64,000 nt of DNA from Thermosynechococcus sp. (GTDB taxonomy: Bacteria; Cyanobacteriota; Cyanobacteriia; Thermosynechococcales; Thermosynechococcaceae). How positions within the stretch are numbered: the stretch's first letter is position 1; every line of letters begins with the position of its first letter. The stretch covers positions 899,527 through 963,526 of the forward strand of contig NZ_AP024678.1 in the NCBI RefSeq assembly GCF_025999095.1, given 5' to 3'. This document shows positions 26,211-35,429 of the stretch, one piece after another. A program made the translations under genes and the position numbers. The notes below the pieces were generated by a model. The model was not told where the DNA came from. It saw only the letters and a program-made list of their open reading frames with translations, and did not search any database.

Positions 26211-27712
26211 ATGGCCATTGGCGTTTGGGTTCTAGGGGATCAACTGTCGCTACAGCAGGCTGCGCTGCAAAGTTGCGCCCATCCTGTCCCCGTCATCCTC
26301 ATTGAGTCCCACCAGTGGGTAAAACAACGCCGCTACCATGCCCAAAAACTGGTGCTGGTGTGGTCGGCGATGCGGCACTTTGCCCAAGACCTGGAAGCGG
26401 CCGGTTGGCCAGTGACCTACGCGATCGCCCCCGACTTTGCCACGCCGCTGCGGCAGTGGATCAGTGCTTACAACATCCACGAAGTGCGGGTCATGCAACC
26501 TAGCGATCGCCCCTTTCGTGACTTCATTGCCACCTTGGACCTGCCCTGTGCCATTAAATTCCTGCCGAACAATCACTTTCTCTGGTCAGAAGCGGACTTT
26601 CAGCAGTGGGCAGCCGCTCGCAAAACCCTTGTCCTGGAGCACTTTCTACCGTGCAGGGCGGCGGCGGTTTCAGATCCTGATGGAGGGCAAATCTCCCTGC
26701 TGGCGGCAAATGGAACTACGATGCTGAGAACCGCCAAGGCGCCCGCTGCCTAACCTCAAACCCCCGCCACCGCTGCGCTTTTGTCCCGATAGGATGACCC
26801 AAGAAGTCATTGAAACAGTGCGCCAAGGAAACTTTGACACCTATGGCCAGATCGAACCCTTTTACTGGGGGGTTAGCCGCGCCCAAGCCCTGCAAGTCTT
26901 GGAAAACTTTATTGAATACCGCTTGCCCCAGTTTGGCCCCTACCAAGATGCCATGGTGGTAGGAGAAGAGACCCTGTGGCACAGCCTTCTTTCCCCCTAT
27001 TTGAATTTAGGCCTCCTGTCTCCCCAAGAAGTGATTGATGCGGCCTTAGTGGCCTACGGTGAACGGCAACTCCCCCTGAATAGCGTTGAGGGGTTTATTC
27101 GCCAAATTCTCGGCTGGCGCGAGTATATGTATGGCCTTTATCACTACCTCGGTGCCGACTACTGTCAGCGAAACTTCTTTCAGCACCGCCAATCTCTGCC
27201 GGCTTTCTTTTGGCAGAGCGATCGCACCGCCAAAATGAACTGCCTGCGCCACGTTCTGCAGCAAATTGAGTGCACTGGCTATGCCCATCACATTCAGCGG
27301 CTGATGATCCTGGCCAACTTTGCTCTCATCGCTGGCCTCTCGCTCCTCACGAGGTGGAAAACTGGTTCCACAGTGTCTTTATTGACGCCTATGATTGGGT
27401 GATGCAAACCAATGTCTTGGGAATGGGCTTATTTGCCGATGGCGGCCTCTTGGCCTCCAAGCCCTATGCCGCCTCCGCTAACTACATTCAGCGCATGAGT
27501 AATTATTGCCAAGGATGCGCCTATGATCCAAAGCAACGTGTGGGCGATCGCGCTTGCCCCTTTAACTTTTTTTATTGGCATTTCCTAGCACGCCATCGCC
27601 ACAGTCCTGAGTCGGCAAGGACGCATGGGCCATTGCCCTTAAAAATCTGGAAAAATTGAGTGCCTTGGAAATGGCCGCAATTCAACAGGAGGTAGCAGCG
27701 GTGGCATTTTGA
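26211..27712 (+). pseudogene. Photolyase/cryptochrome-family (FeS-BCP-like) gene with multiple frameshifts
   Basis: Read across frames, this is an almost full-length member (about 500 residues) of the prokaryotic FeS-BCP/(6-4) photolyase group. It runs from MAIGVWVLGDQLSL at 26211, through GGKWNYDAENR, TQEVIETVRQGNF and GFIRQILGWREYM, to VENWFHSVFIDAYDWVM, ANYIQRMSNYCQGCAYDP and VGDRACPFNFFYWHFL, ending AAIQQEVAAVAF before the stop at 27710-27712. The frame changes at about 26643, 26700, 26745, 27340, 27605 and 27632. Cys residues typical of the [4Fe-4S] site remain. The protein sequence between breaks is well preserved, so decay is recent or the sequence contains errors here. It would repair UV lesions or act as a blue-light receptor if intact. 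Confidence 0.85.
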
Positions 27713-27740
27713 AAATTCATAGACCGAGAAGATATCAACT

Positions 27741-27838
27741 GTATTTCAGATGTATTTCAGATTACATTTACTTGTAAAACTTGAACCCACCTTTTCTGAG
27801 TCATCCAGTCATCTATTGATGATCTAATTGATGATCTA
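27741..27838. repeat. Tandem short repeats in 513-bp intergenic gap
   Basis: The gap 27713-28225 contains no gene. It holds two short tandem duplications: GTATTTCAGAT twice (27741-27762) and ATTGATGATCTA twice (27815-27838). The gap is AT-rich compared with the coding sequence. Such paired repeats could be binding sites for the promoter of the downstream MCP-like gene, but they lie about 400 bp upstream of its start. Nothing else is recognisable. Confidence 0.4.
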
Positions 27839-28225
27839 TAGATGTTTCGAAAGGGAGTGATATATTACAAAGAGAGATAAATTACCCTTGAAGAATCCTC
27901 TGACACCCTTAAAAAACATGAGCGATAGCTTAGACTACAAGAGCCGGTTATCTCCTATGCTAAGCAAGGTAGCGAATGATGATGAGATGATTTGCAATTA
28001 TGCTGCTTATTCTGCCGCCTAATGCCTCATTCTTTGTTGGAGTAGCTATCATTCAAACCTAAGGTATTTTTCAAATCCACTAGGGAAAGCTTAACCAAAA
28101 GATAACCGAAAAATAATGTTCTCCTATGCTGAATTCGACATAATTTAGACAGGTGGCATCAAGCGTAAGTGCAGTTGTCGCTTTCGAGCAATTCAATTCG
28201 ATGCTCATTCCGGGGGGATACGCAA

Positions 28226-29398
28226 ATGAATGAGACACTAAAGGGCACATCCAAAGTTCAGCTTGCCGCAGCCACCACCTTGGCAGACCTGCCCTATTTT
28301 TCCTATCAGGTTTCCCCCGAGACCATGGCCGAAGAGGTGGCTGAGCAATTTCAACGTGATCCTGAGCTACCAGGGGTCTTAGTGGTAGCAGGCGATCGCG
28401 TCATCGGCATGATCTCCAAGGTCAAGTTTTTTGAGCGCATGAGTCAGCAATTTGGCCGGGATCTATACTTGCCGCGCCCCATTAAGTTAATGCCGGAAAT
28501 TGCCAATCCCAAAGTTCCTCCGCTTGTCTTGATGGCACGCACCCCCGTTGAAGAAGCTGTGGAGCAGGCCTTGAATCGCCCCCCTGCCTTTGTCTATGAA
28601 CCCATTGTCGTGCGCACGGGCAAGCAACTGGTCTTGGTGGATATGCGGGTCGTCCTAATTGCCCAGGCTCAAGTCCTGAGTAGGAAAAATCTTTTTATTC
28701 AGCAGCAGCACCTCCACACCCAGCAAATCCTTGAGAGCCTAAGAGTGGAAAAAGAGCGCAACCAGGACTACGCCAAGCGCCTTGAAAGCGAGCTCACCCG
28801 CACTCAACAGATGAATGAAGCCCTAGAGCAGCAGGAGCGCTCTGTCCGTGAGCAAGCAGAGCGGATTGCTCAACTGAACCAACGGTTTATTTCCATCAGC
28901 CAAGTGCTCTCAGAGCGCGGCCAAAAGGCCTTTCAGGAAACCTTCACAGGGGTTAACCAAATTACCCGCCACACCGCGGAGGTCTATCGTCTCAGTGAAA
29001 GGCTGAAGCGGGACGTGGAGATTATTGACCAAGCCACCCATCAAATTGCCGAGATTACCCGTCAGGTGAAGAACCTGGCGGTGCAAGCGGGGTTGATTGC
29101 CAGTCGCAGCGGCCAGCGAACGGCGGGCTTTGATTTTATTACTGAGGCAATTAACAAACTCGCCAACCAAGTGGTTGTTGCCAACCAGCAGGTGGAGGAA
29201 ATGGCCAATCATTTTCGCCATCACATCCGCGAAGTGGTGCAGTCCACCGCCTCTGGCGAAAAAATCGCGCGATCGCTCCTCAGTCAAGTAGAAACTACTC
29301 AGCAAGCCATCCAAGAACTGCAAACCCTCCTGGATGCTGAGGGTACAGCCGCCGCGGAAACGGAGGAGGAGGTTCGGGCAACCGCTGTGGTTGCTTAA
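28226..29398 (+). CDS. Soluble MCP-like signalling protein with N-terminal CBS-like region
   Basis: A 390-residue cytoplasmic protein with no membrane segment. Residues about 15-150 resemble a CBS-pair fold (FQRDPELPGVLVVAGDRVIGMISKVKFFERM). A long coiled coil follows (about 160-260, rich in Gln, Glu and Arg). Residues about 265-345 contain VKNLAVQAGLIASRSGQRTAG and FITEAINKLANQV, which align with the signalling hairpin of methyl-accepting chemotaxis proteins (NLLALNAAIEAARAGE, VADEVRKLA). It may couple ligand binding in the CBS region to a CheA/CheW-like pathway or twitching motility. The start at 28226 follows GGGGGA; an earlier ATG at 28169 would add 19 residues. No chemotaxis genes are adjacent. 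Confidence 0.7.
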   Translation: MNETLKGTSKVQLAAATTLADLPYFSYQVSPETMAEEVAEQFQRDPELPGVLVVAGDRVIGMISKVKFFERMSQQFGRDLYLPRPIKLMPEIANPKVPPLVLMARTPVEEAVEQALNRPPAFVYEPIVVRTGKQLVLVDMRVVLIAQAQVLSRKNLFIQQQHLHTQQILESLRVEKERNQDYAKRLESELTRTQQMNEALEQQERSVREQAERIAQLNQRFISISQVLSERGQKAFQETFTGVNQITRHTAEVYRLSERLKRDVEIIDQATHQIAEITRQVKNLAVQAGLIASRSGQRTAGFDFITEAINKLANQVVVANQQVEEMANHFRHHIREVVQSTASGEKIARSLLSQVETTQQAIQELQTLLDAEGTAAAETEEEVRATAVVA

Positions 29399-29480
29399 GG
29401 CGGTAGATTTAGGCCATGGCTACAGGGTATCTTGGAGCTAGAAACCCTGTAATTTCTAGGCTTGATTTCTAGGATTGAGG

Positions 29481-30407
29481 ATGCCCCAACCCACTGTTAT
29501 TCTCCATGGCGGTGCCGGCAGTTCGCTCCAAGACAAAGGTGGTCTCATTCCTGTCCGCCAATCCCTCCATGGCATTGTCACCCAAGTGGTTCACGCCCTC
29601 AAAGAAGGGGCAACGGCAATTGAGGCAGTGGTTTTGGGGTGTCGGCTCCTAGAAGATGAACCGCGCTTCAATGCCGGCACAGGCTCGGTGCTGCAGTCCG
29701 ATGGGCAGATTCGCATGAGCGCCTCTTTAATGGATGGGCAGCGGCAGCGTCTTAGTGGTGTCATCAACGTCTCGCGGGTAAAAAATCCCATTGATCTTGC
29801 CCACTGGCTACAACAGTGTCCCGATCGCGTTCTGTCCGAAGTGGGGGCAGCAGAATTGGCTCGTGAATTGCAGCTTCCTGTGTATCAACCCCTAACGGAT
29901 CAGCGACTCTACGAGTGGCTCGAGGAACGCAAGGGCAATTTCTCAAAATCAATGGCGAGGGTGGTGGCCGAAGAGGCAAGACGGGGCACGATTGGTGTCG
30001 TGGTTTTAGATCAGCAGGGACACTTGGCTGTGGGGACTTCCACTGGCGGCAAGGGTTTTGAGCGTATTGGGCGGGTGAGTGACTCCGCAACCCCAGCTGG
30101 CAATTATGCCAACCGCTTAGCAGCGGTCAGTTGTACAGGCATTGGTGAAGACATTCTCGATGAGGCGCTGGCCACGCGGATTGTGGTGCGAGTAACCGAT
30201 GGCCTGTCCCTCGAGGCGGCCTTTGAAAAATCCTTTCGGGAAGCTGCCAGTCGGCAACGGGATTTTGGCGCCATTGGCTTGGATCATCAGGGGGCGATCG
30301 CCTGGGGTAAGACCTGTGATGTTCTTCTTGCGGCCTACTGGGATGGCACGGCCATTGGCGATACCTTGGAATTACCACCGGGGCTACAGGTGGGCAGTCA
30401 GAAATAA
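29481..30407 (+). CDS. Isoaspartyl peptidase / plant-type L-asparaginase
   Basis: A 308-residue Ntn-hydrolase precursor that self-cleaves before the nucleophile threonine. The cleavage site is GTIGVVVLD, with Thr at about residue 170. The substrate-binding HGGAGS near the N-terminus and GTSTGG after the nucleophile are present. Mature enzymes hydrolyse beta-aspartyl dipeptides and L-asparagine, recycling damaged protein and stored nitrogen; in cyanobacteria they complement cyanophycinase by splitting beta-Asp-Arg. The start at 29481 follows AGGA by six bases; a TTG two codons earlier is possible. It is followed by ndhK after about 120 bp containing a -10-like TATAAT. Confidence 0.9.
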   Translation: MPQPTVILHGGAGSSLQDKGGLIPVRQSLHGIVTQVVHALKEGATAIEAVVLGCRLLEDEPRFNAGTGSVLQSDGQIRMSASLMDGQRQRLSGVINVSRVKNPIDLAHWLQQCPDRVLSEVGAAELARELQLPVYQPLTDQRLYEWLEERKGNFSKSMARVVAEEARRGTIGVVVLDQQGHLAVGTSTGGKGFERIGRVSDSATPAGNYANRLAAVSCTGIGEDILDEALATRIVVRVTDGLSLEAAFEKSFREAASRQRDFGAIGLDHQGAIAWGKTCDVLLAAYWDGTAIGDTLELPPGLQVGSQK

Positions 30408-30477
30408 TTTATCCTTGATGTCAAATTTTTTTATTGCTTGCTGCATCGGATTGGGTGCATCCGTTGGGGCAAACGCC

Positions 30478-30483
30478 TATAAT
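30478..30483 (+). promoter_or_regulatory. Consensus -10 box upstream of ndhK
   Basis: TATAAT, an exact -10 consensus, lies 43 bp upstream of the ndhK ATG. No clear -35 is spaced 16-18 bp from it, so an activator may be used. GAGG (in CTTGAGGGAACCCT) serves as ribosome binding site. Confidence 0.4.
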
Positions 30484-30526
30484 TTAAATGTTTTTACATT
30501 TGGCCGATGTCCCTTGAGGGAACCCT

Positions 30527-31240
30527 ATGACCAACACGACCTCGCCTGCCATTCTCAATCCGATCGCCCGTCCTGAAGTTCCCCAAGAACTTGCTGAAAA
30601 TATCATCCTCACATCCCTCAATGATGTCTATGACTGGGCACGGCTATCGAGTCTCTGGCCACTCATGTATGGCACGGCCTGTTGCTTTATTGAGTTTGCG
30701 GCCATGATTGGCTCGCGTTTTGACTTTGACCGTTTTGGCTTGGTGCCCCGCAACAGTCCCCGTCAGGCAGATTTGATCATCACCTCCGGCACCATCACGA
30801 TGAAGATGGCACCGGCTTTGGTACGCCTTTACGAGCAAATGCCCAACCCCAAGTATGTGATTGCCATGGGTGCCTGCACGATCACAGGGGGCATGTTTAG
30901 CTCTGATTCTTATTCCGCTGTGCGTGGTGTCGACAAGCTAATTCCCGTAGATGTCTATTTGCCCGGCTGTCCGCCCCGTCCAGAGGCCATCATGGATGCC
31001 ATCGTCAAGCTGCGCAAGAAAATTGCCAACGAACATATCAATGAGCGGGGTAACCTTGCCCAAACCCATCGCCTCTTTACCGCCAAGCACAAAATGAAAC
31101 CCGTGCCGCCCCTTCTGACTGGCCAATATCTCAATGCTCCTAGTCGTCAAGCGCCTCCCCCTGCCCTTGCGGCAGCGATGGGAATAGCCGTTCCTGCCCT
31201 TGCAGAAGCTGTGAGCGAAACCAGCAGCGCTGCAGAATAA
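30527..31240 (+). CDS. ndhK: NAD(P)H-quinone oxidoreductase subunit K
   Basis: A 237-residue NuoB/PSST homologue that carries the N2 iron-sulfur cluster of the cyanobacterial NDH-1 complex at the thylakoid membrane. The cluster ligands are visible: the adjacent cysteines in [14 protein letters not shown], the Cys in [10 protein letters not shown] and the Cys in [12 protein letters not shown]. The C-terminal 50 residues are Ala/Pro-rich, as in other cyanobacteria. In many cyanobacteria ndhK sits in an ndhC-K-J operon; here it stands with ndhL and a DUF3007 gene instead. Confidence 0.96.
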   Translation: MTNTTSPAILNPIARPEVPQELAENIILTSLNDVYDWARLSSLWPLMYGTACCFIEFAAMIGSRFDFDRFGLVPRNSPRQADLIITSGTITMKMAPALVRLYEQMPNPKYVIAMGACTITGGMFSSDSYSAVRGVDKLIPVDVYLPGCPPRPEAIMDAIVKLRKKIANEHINERGNLAQTHRLFTAKHKMKPVPPLLTGQYLNAPSRQAPPPALAAAMGIAVPALAEAVSETSSAAE

Positions 31241-31278
31241 TTCAAATTCAATCTTTCTTGGTAAAAAGGTAGTAAGCA

Positions 31279-31509
31279 ATGGCAGTTTCAACAGAGCTTT
31301 TAATTCTTGGTGCGTATGTGGCCTTGGCAGGGCTGTATCTGCTGGTGGTGCCGGCGATCGTCTATGCCTATTTGAATGCGCGCTGGTATGTGGCTAGCTC
31401 CTTTGAGCGGGCGTTTATGTACTTTCTAGTTACTTTCTTCTTTCCGGGGTTACTCCTGCTCGCCCCCTTTATTAACTTTCGTCCACAACCGCGCTCCCTC
31501 AATTCCTAG
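31279..31509 (+). CDS. ndhL: NAD(P)H-quinone oxidoreductase subunit L
   Basis: A 76-residue protein with two membrane helices. The central segment [21 protein letters not shown] and the C-terminal [20 protein letters not shown] are characteristic of NdhL (IctA), an oxygenic-photosynthesis-specific subunit of NDH-1. In Synechocystis, loss of ictA impairs inorganic carbon transport. It starts 38 bp after ndhK and ends 5 bp before the DUF3007 gene, so the three are likely one transcript. Confidence 0.93.
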   Translation: MAVSTELLILGAYVALAGLYLLVVPAIVYAYLNARWYVASSFERAFMYFLVTFFFPGLLLLAPFINFRPQPRSLNS

Positions 31510-31514
31510 GTGCT

Positions 31515-31847
31515 ATGCGCCGCATTGATGTCCTGAGCATTGGTGTTGGTCTTTTCTTTGGCGGTGGTTTGGTCTATCTCCTGTTGCGGCTGGCCGAAGT
31601 TGAGCCACTTCAGGCGGGAGTTTGGAGTCAGGCTATTTTTGTCTTGGGAATTCTAGGCTGGCTGGCTACTTACCTACTGCGGGTCTTTACGGGTCGGATG
31701 ACCTACCACCAACAACTCAAGGACTATGAAGAGGCACTTCTCAGCGATCGCCTAGCACGGCTGTCGCCAGAGGAGCTAGCGGCCCTCGAAGCTGAAATTC
31801 TCGCGGAAACCACCCCTACGGCTGATCCTGAATTGGGGGATAATTAG
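31515..31847 (+). CDS. DUF3007 family membrane protein
   Basis: A 110-residue protein with two N-terminal hydrophobic segments (about 7-25 and 37-58), then an acidic helical tail (QQLKDYEEALLSDRLARLSPEELAALEAEI). This combination is typical of DUF3007, a family of cyanobacteria and plastids found next to ndhL. Its function is unknown. The position 5 bp after ndhL suggests a role linked to NDH-1 biogenesis or stability (inference). Confidence 0.8.
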   Translation: MRRIDVLSIGVGLFFGGGLVYLLLRLAEVEPLQAGVWSQAIFVLGILGWLATYLLRVFTGRMTYHQQLKDYEEALLSDRLARLSPEELAALEAEILAETTPTADPELGDN

Positions 31848-31872
31848 CTCAGGTTTCCCCTATGGCTTGGCA

Positions 31873-33423
31873 ATGCACTTTCCCCGCTCCTGTGGTTTAT
31901 TGCTCCATCCCACCTCCCTTCCTGGTGGTCACGGCATTGGTGAGTTGGGTGCCGCTGCCCGTGAGTTCTTGGAATTTTTAGTGGCCAGTGATCAGCAGTA
32001 CTGGCAAGTGCTGCCCCTAGGCCCCACCGGCTTTGGGAATTCTCCCTATATGTGCTATTCCGCTATGGCGGGTAACCCGCTGCTGATTAGCTTGGAGGAG
32101 GTCGCAAAAGCGGGTTGGTTAACGGAGGCTGATCTAGCGCAGATTACCCTTGAGAATCGCGATCGCGTCGATTTCGACGCTGTGATCAGCCAGAAACTGC
32201 CGCTCCTACGCCTTGCCGCGCAACGTTTTCAGAGTCAAGCCACCCCAGGAGACTGGCAGGCCTTCCGCGACTTCCAAGCCCTTGCCCACTACTGGCTGCC
32301 CACCTATGCCCTCTTTATGGCGATTAAGGAGCACCATGAGGGACAACCGTGGTATGAATGGCCCGCTCCTTTGCGCGATCGCGAGCCAACCGCCCTTGCC
32401 GCTATCCAAGTTGTTCTCAAAGACCGCATTTTTGAGTACGAGTTTCAGCAATTTCTCTTTTACCAGCAGTGGCACGCCCTCAAGGAAGCCGCCAATCAAC
32501 GGGGAATTCAAATTATCGGTGATATTCCCATTTACGTTGCCCACGACAGTGCCGATGTCTGGGCTTTTCGCCAATTTTTTGAACTCAATCCAGAAACGGG
32601 GGCAGCTGCCCTCATGGCCGGTGTGCCCCCCGACTACTTTAGTGCCACAGGACAACTGTGGGGCAATCCCATTTACAACTGGAAAGCCCTGGCTGCCGAT
32701 GGCTACTCTTGGTGGATTGAGCGCTTCCGTGCCCTCCTCTCCTATGTGGACATTATCCGTGTCGATCACTTTCGCGGCTTTCAGGCCTACTGGCAAGTGC
32801 CGGAAGGGGAGAAAACAGCTGTCAACGGCAAGTGGCAACCAGGTCCTGGTGCTGCCTTCTTTGCAGCGTTGCAAGCAGCCTTGGGACGATTGCCCATTTT
32901 AGCGGAGGATTTAGGGGATATTACCCCCGATGTCATTGCCCTGCGGGATCAGTTTCAGTTTCCGGGGATGAAAATTCTCCAGTTTGCCTTTGGCGGTGGT
33001 TCGGATAATCCGTTTTTGCCCTTTAATCAAGAGCGCAACTGTGTGGTGTATACCGGCACTCACGACAATGACACAACTGTGGGCTGGTATCGCAACCTGA
33101 GTGACTGGGAACGGCAGCGTTTTATTGACTATTTGGGCTATACTCCCAGCGAACCCCACTGGGCATTGATTCGCATGGCCTTGGGCACCGTTGCCAACCA
33201 AGCCATTATTCCCGTTCAAGATTTGCTGGGCCTCGATAGCCATGCCCGCATGAATTTTCCCGGTACTGGCGAAGGCAACTGGGCGTGGCGGCTGACTGCT
33301 GGGCAGCTCACCCCTGAACTTGCCGCTCATTTGAAGCATCTGGTACACCTCTTTGGCCGCCAAGCGCCCCCCAGACCTCAACCTAGTGAAGCCGAAGCAG
33401 GATTTCTCAGACTGGAGAAGTAG
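31873..33423 (+). CDS. malQ: 4-alpha-glucanotransferase (amylomaltase)
   Basis: A 516-residue GH77 enzyme that transfers maltosyl and longer glucan segments, working with glycogen phosphorylase and debranching enzyme. It begins FPRSCGLLLHPTSLPGGHGIGELG. The catalytic nucleophile is the Asp in DIIRVDHFRGFQAYW, the acid/base Glu is in ILAEDLGDITPDV, and the third carboxylate is in YTGTHDNDTTVGW. Family length is normal. The ATG at 31873 is chosen over a TTG two codons upstream. Its 3' end is 2 bp from the convergent pentapeptide-repeat gene. Confidence 0.95.
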   Translation: MHFPRSCGLLLHPTSLPGGHGIGELGAAAREFLEFLVASDQQYWQVLPLGPTGFGNSPYMCYSAMAGNPLLISLEEVAKAGWLTEADLAQITLENRDRVDFDAVISQKLPLLRLAAQRFQSQATPGDWQAFRDFQALAHYWLPTYALFMAIKEHHEGQPWYEWPAPLRDREPTALAAIQVVLKDRIFEYEFQQFLFYQQWHALKEAANQRGIQIIGDIPIYVAHDSADVWAFRQFFELNPETGAAALMAGVPPDYFSATGQLWGNPIYNWKALAADGYSWWIERFRALLSYVDIIRVDHFRGFQAYWQVPEGEKTAVNGKWQPGPGAAFFAALQAALGRLPILAEDLGDITPDVIALRDQFQFPGMKILQFAFGGGSDNPFLPFNQERNCVVYTGTHDNDTTVGWYRNLSDWERQRFIDYLGYTPSEPHWALIRMALGTVANQAIIPVQDLLGLDSHARMNFPGTGEGNWAWRLTAGQLTPELAAHLKHLVHLFGRQAPPRPQPSEAEAGFLRLEK

Positions 33424-33425
33424 CC

Positions 33426-34775
33426 CTAAGCTCGCCGTCGGCCATCGGGCATAATCGTACCCCGCAGATCCACTTCACTGAGATTGGCACCACTCATATC
33501 CGCAGCAGTCAGGTTGGCCCGCGTCAAATCGGCCCGCGACAGGTTAGAGCCTGAGAGGTTGGCATCCCCCAAGTCGGCCCCACTCAAGTTAACACCGCTG
33601 AGATCTACGGTTCCCAGCAAGCCGCCGCTAAACGTTGCCCGGCTCAGGGTGGCTCCGCTCAGGGTGGCGCGGCTCAGGTTTGCTTCGGAGAGGGTAGCAC
33701 GACTCAGGTTGGCTCCCACCAAGCGGGCGCGGCTGAGATTGGCTTCTACCAAGTCGGCACGGCTAAAGTTAGCTTCCGTTAGCTCCACCTCGCGGAGATT
33801 GGCACCGCTCAGATTGGCCCCCCGCAGCTTCACCCCATTAAAGACTAGACCACTGAGATTAGCGCTGCGTAGATCCGTTTGACTCAAATCCGCATTATCC
33901 AGCAATGCTCCCTGCAGATTTGCCCCTTGGAGATTCGCGCCCCGCAGATTGGTGCCCACCAGCTTAGCATGGCTGAGGTTGGCGCCCTGCAAATTTGCGC
34001 CACTGAGATCCGCACGGCTCAGGTTGGTATGACTCAGGTTCGCGCCACTGAGATTGGCACCACTGAGGTTGACATCTGATAACTCTAGGGACGATAGATC
34101 CGCCTTTGCCAGTTCGGCGCCAACAAGGTTGGCCTTGGCAAGGTTGGCGTCGCTGAGCTTGACTTCGGTGAGATCAACGCGACTCAGATTCGCACCTGTA
34201 AGATTTGCCGCCGTTAAATTAGCACCACTCAGGTTGGCACCGCTGAGGTTTGTGCCACTGAGATTGGCATTACTGACATCCGCCTGAATTAAATCCACAC
34301 GGGTCAGGTTTGCCTGCTTTAGCTCTGTTCCGTGCAAATTGGCGCCCTGTAAATTTGCTCCCGAAAGGTTAACGCCGTCGAGCGTCAATCCCCGCAGATC
34401 GGCATTGGCCAGATCCACACGGGAGAGATTTGCTCCCTGCAGCACCGTTCCCCGCAGGGTGGTTTCGCTCAGTTCGGCACGGCTGAGATTGGCCCGCGTT
34501 AGGTTGGCCCAACTGAGATCACTGCGGCTTAGGTTTGCCCCCGCAAGGTTGGCATCCACCAATTCTGCTTTGATGAGCATCGCATTGACAATTTCGGCAC
34601 CACATAGCACGGCGCCACTGAGATTTGCGCCGCTGAGGTTGACCCACTCCATGTCGGCACGGGAGAGAATAATCCCCCGTAGATCAGCGTTAATAAACTC
34701 GCCATTTGTCAAACTGGCGCGATTAAAGTCCCGTTCACCGCTGGCGTAGCGTTTTAACAACTCTTGGGGATTCAT
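33426..34775 (-). CDS. Pentapeptide-repeat protein, long solenoid
   Basis: A 449-residue protein made almost wholly of A(D/N)LXX pentapeptides from about residue 20 to 445: on the order of 80 consecutive repeats, enough for about 20 coils of a right-handed quadrilateral beta helix. A short N-terminal cap reads MNPQELLKRYASGERDFNRA. There is no signal peptide or membrane segment, so it is probably cytoplasmic. Cyanobacteria have many such proteins; functions are mostly unknown, although some members mimic DNA and inhibit gyrase. An upstream start at 34796 adds seven residues. The regular codon pattern creates long spurious ORFs on the opposite strand. Confidence 0.9.
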   Translation of the reverse strand: MNPQELLKRYASGERDFNRASLTNGEFINADLRGIILSRADMEWVNLSGANLSGAVLCGAEIVNAMLIKAELVDANLAGANLSRSDLSWANLTRANLSRAELSETTLRGTVLQGANLSRVDLANADLRGLTLDGVNLSGANLQGANLHGTELKQANLTRVDLIQADVSNANLSGTNLSGANLSGANLTAANLTGANLSRVDLTEVKLSDANLAKANLVGAELAKADLSSLELSDVNLSGANLSGANLSHTNLSRADLSGANLQGANLSHAKLVGTNLRGANLQGANLQGALLDNADLSQTDLRSANLSGLVFNGVKLRGANLSGANLREVELTEANFSRADLVEANLSRARLVGANLSRATLSEANLSRATLSGATLSRATFSGGLLGTVDLSGVNLSGADLGDANLSGSNLSRADLTRANLTAADMSGANLSEVDLRGTIMPDGRRRA

Positions 34776-35030
34776 CAAAAAAAATTGGGTCTGCAACTCC
34801 GCCCCTGAGAGCGGCTCTACACTCTAAGCCTAGCTTAATTCGCCAAAGTTTCAGACTACACGTGGTAGAGTTTGCCAATATGGCTTTATTCTGCTGATCA
34901 GTTAAAACCTGCTTCCCTGCGCCAGAATATTCAAGGGCAGAACCTTTCCCTTTGGGGAATTACAACTGGCACGTGGCATCATAAGAAGCAGTCATTTAAC
35001 CACTCACGTTGCCACAACATTGGCCACTGA

Positions 35031-35258
35031 GCTGCTGTATATTCAAATATACATGTACATGCAGCAGGACAACCAGGCAAAGGCGTGATTGGCAAAGCGG
35101 TATGCAACAATGATCAGTACCAAATTAGCACCCATACACCCTACTGTGAAGAGTTCCTCAATAGGTTGATCATCAACCGAGGTGCACCGGCAATTGTTGC
35201 CCGTTGTTACGACAATGGCTCAGACCACCCGCAAGTACAACTGAAAAGCATGCCCTAG
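35031..35258 (+). pseudogene. Orphan 75-codon open fragment without start
   Basis: After a stop at 35028, a frame stays open for 75 codons to TAG at 35256. It includes HVHAAGQPGKGVIGKAVCNN and IVARCYDNGSDHPQVQ. It has no start codon near its beginning and no ribosome binding site, and I recognise no family. The composition is protein-like, so it is probably the remains of a gene that once occupied the junction between backbone and polysaccharide locus. Chance cannot be excluded. Confidence 0.25.
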
Positions 35259-35429
35259 AGTCTGAATCGAGAGATTTTGCAACCCTTACTGAAAGAATTC
35301 CAGAAATAATAACAAGCGTTCAACTGTGAGTGCAACCTGCAGTTAATGTGCTAAAGTGTGACGGAGACTTGGCAAAAAACCGCTGTGCAAGCAGGTCAAG
35401 TGGTTAAAGAGGCATAAGCATTAATTATC

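Noticed and set aside
33484-34749. Several plus-strand ORFs opposite the pentapeptide gene
   Set aside because: They are low-complexity mirrors of the repeat codons (Ala/Leu/Arg/Ser-rich) without a plausible start or family.
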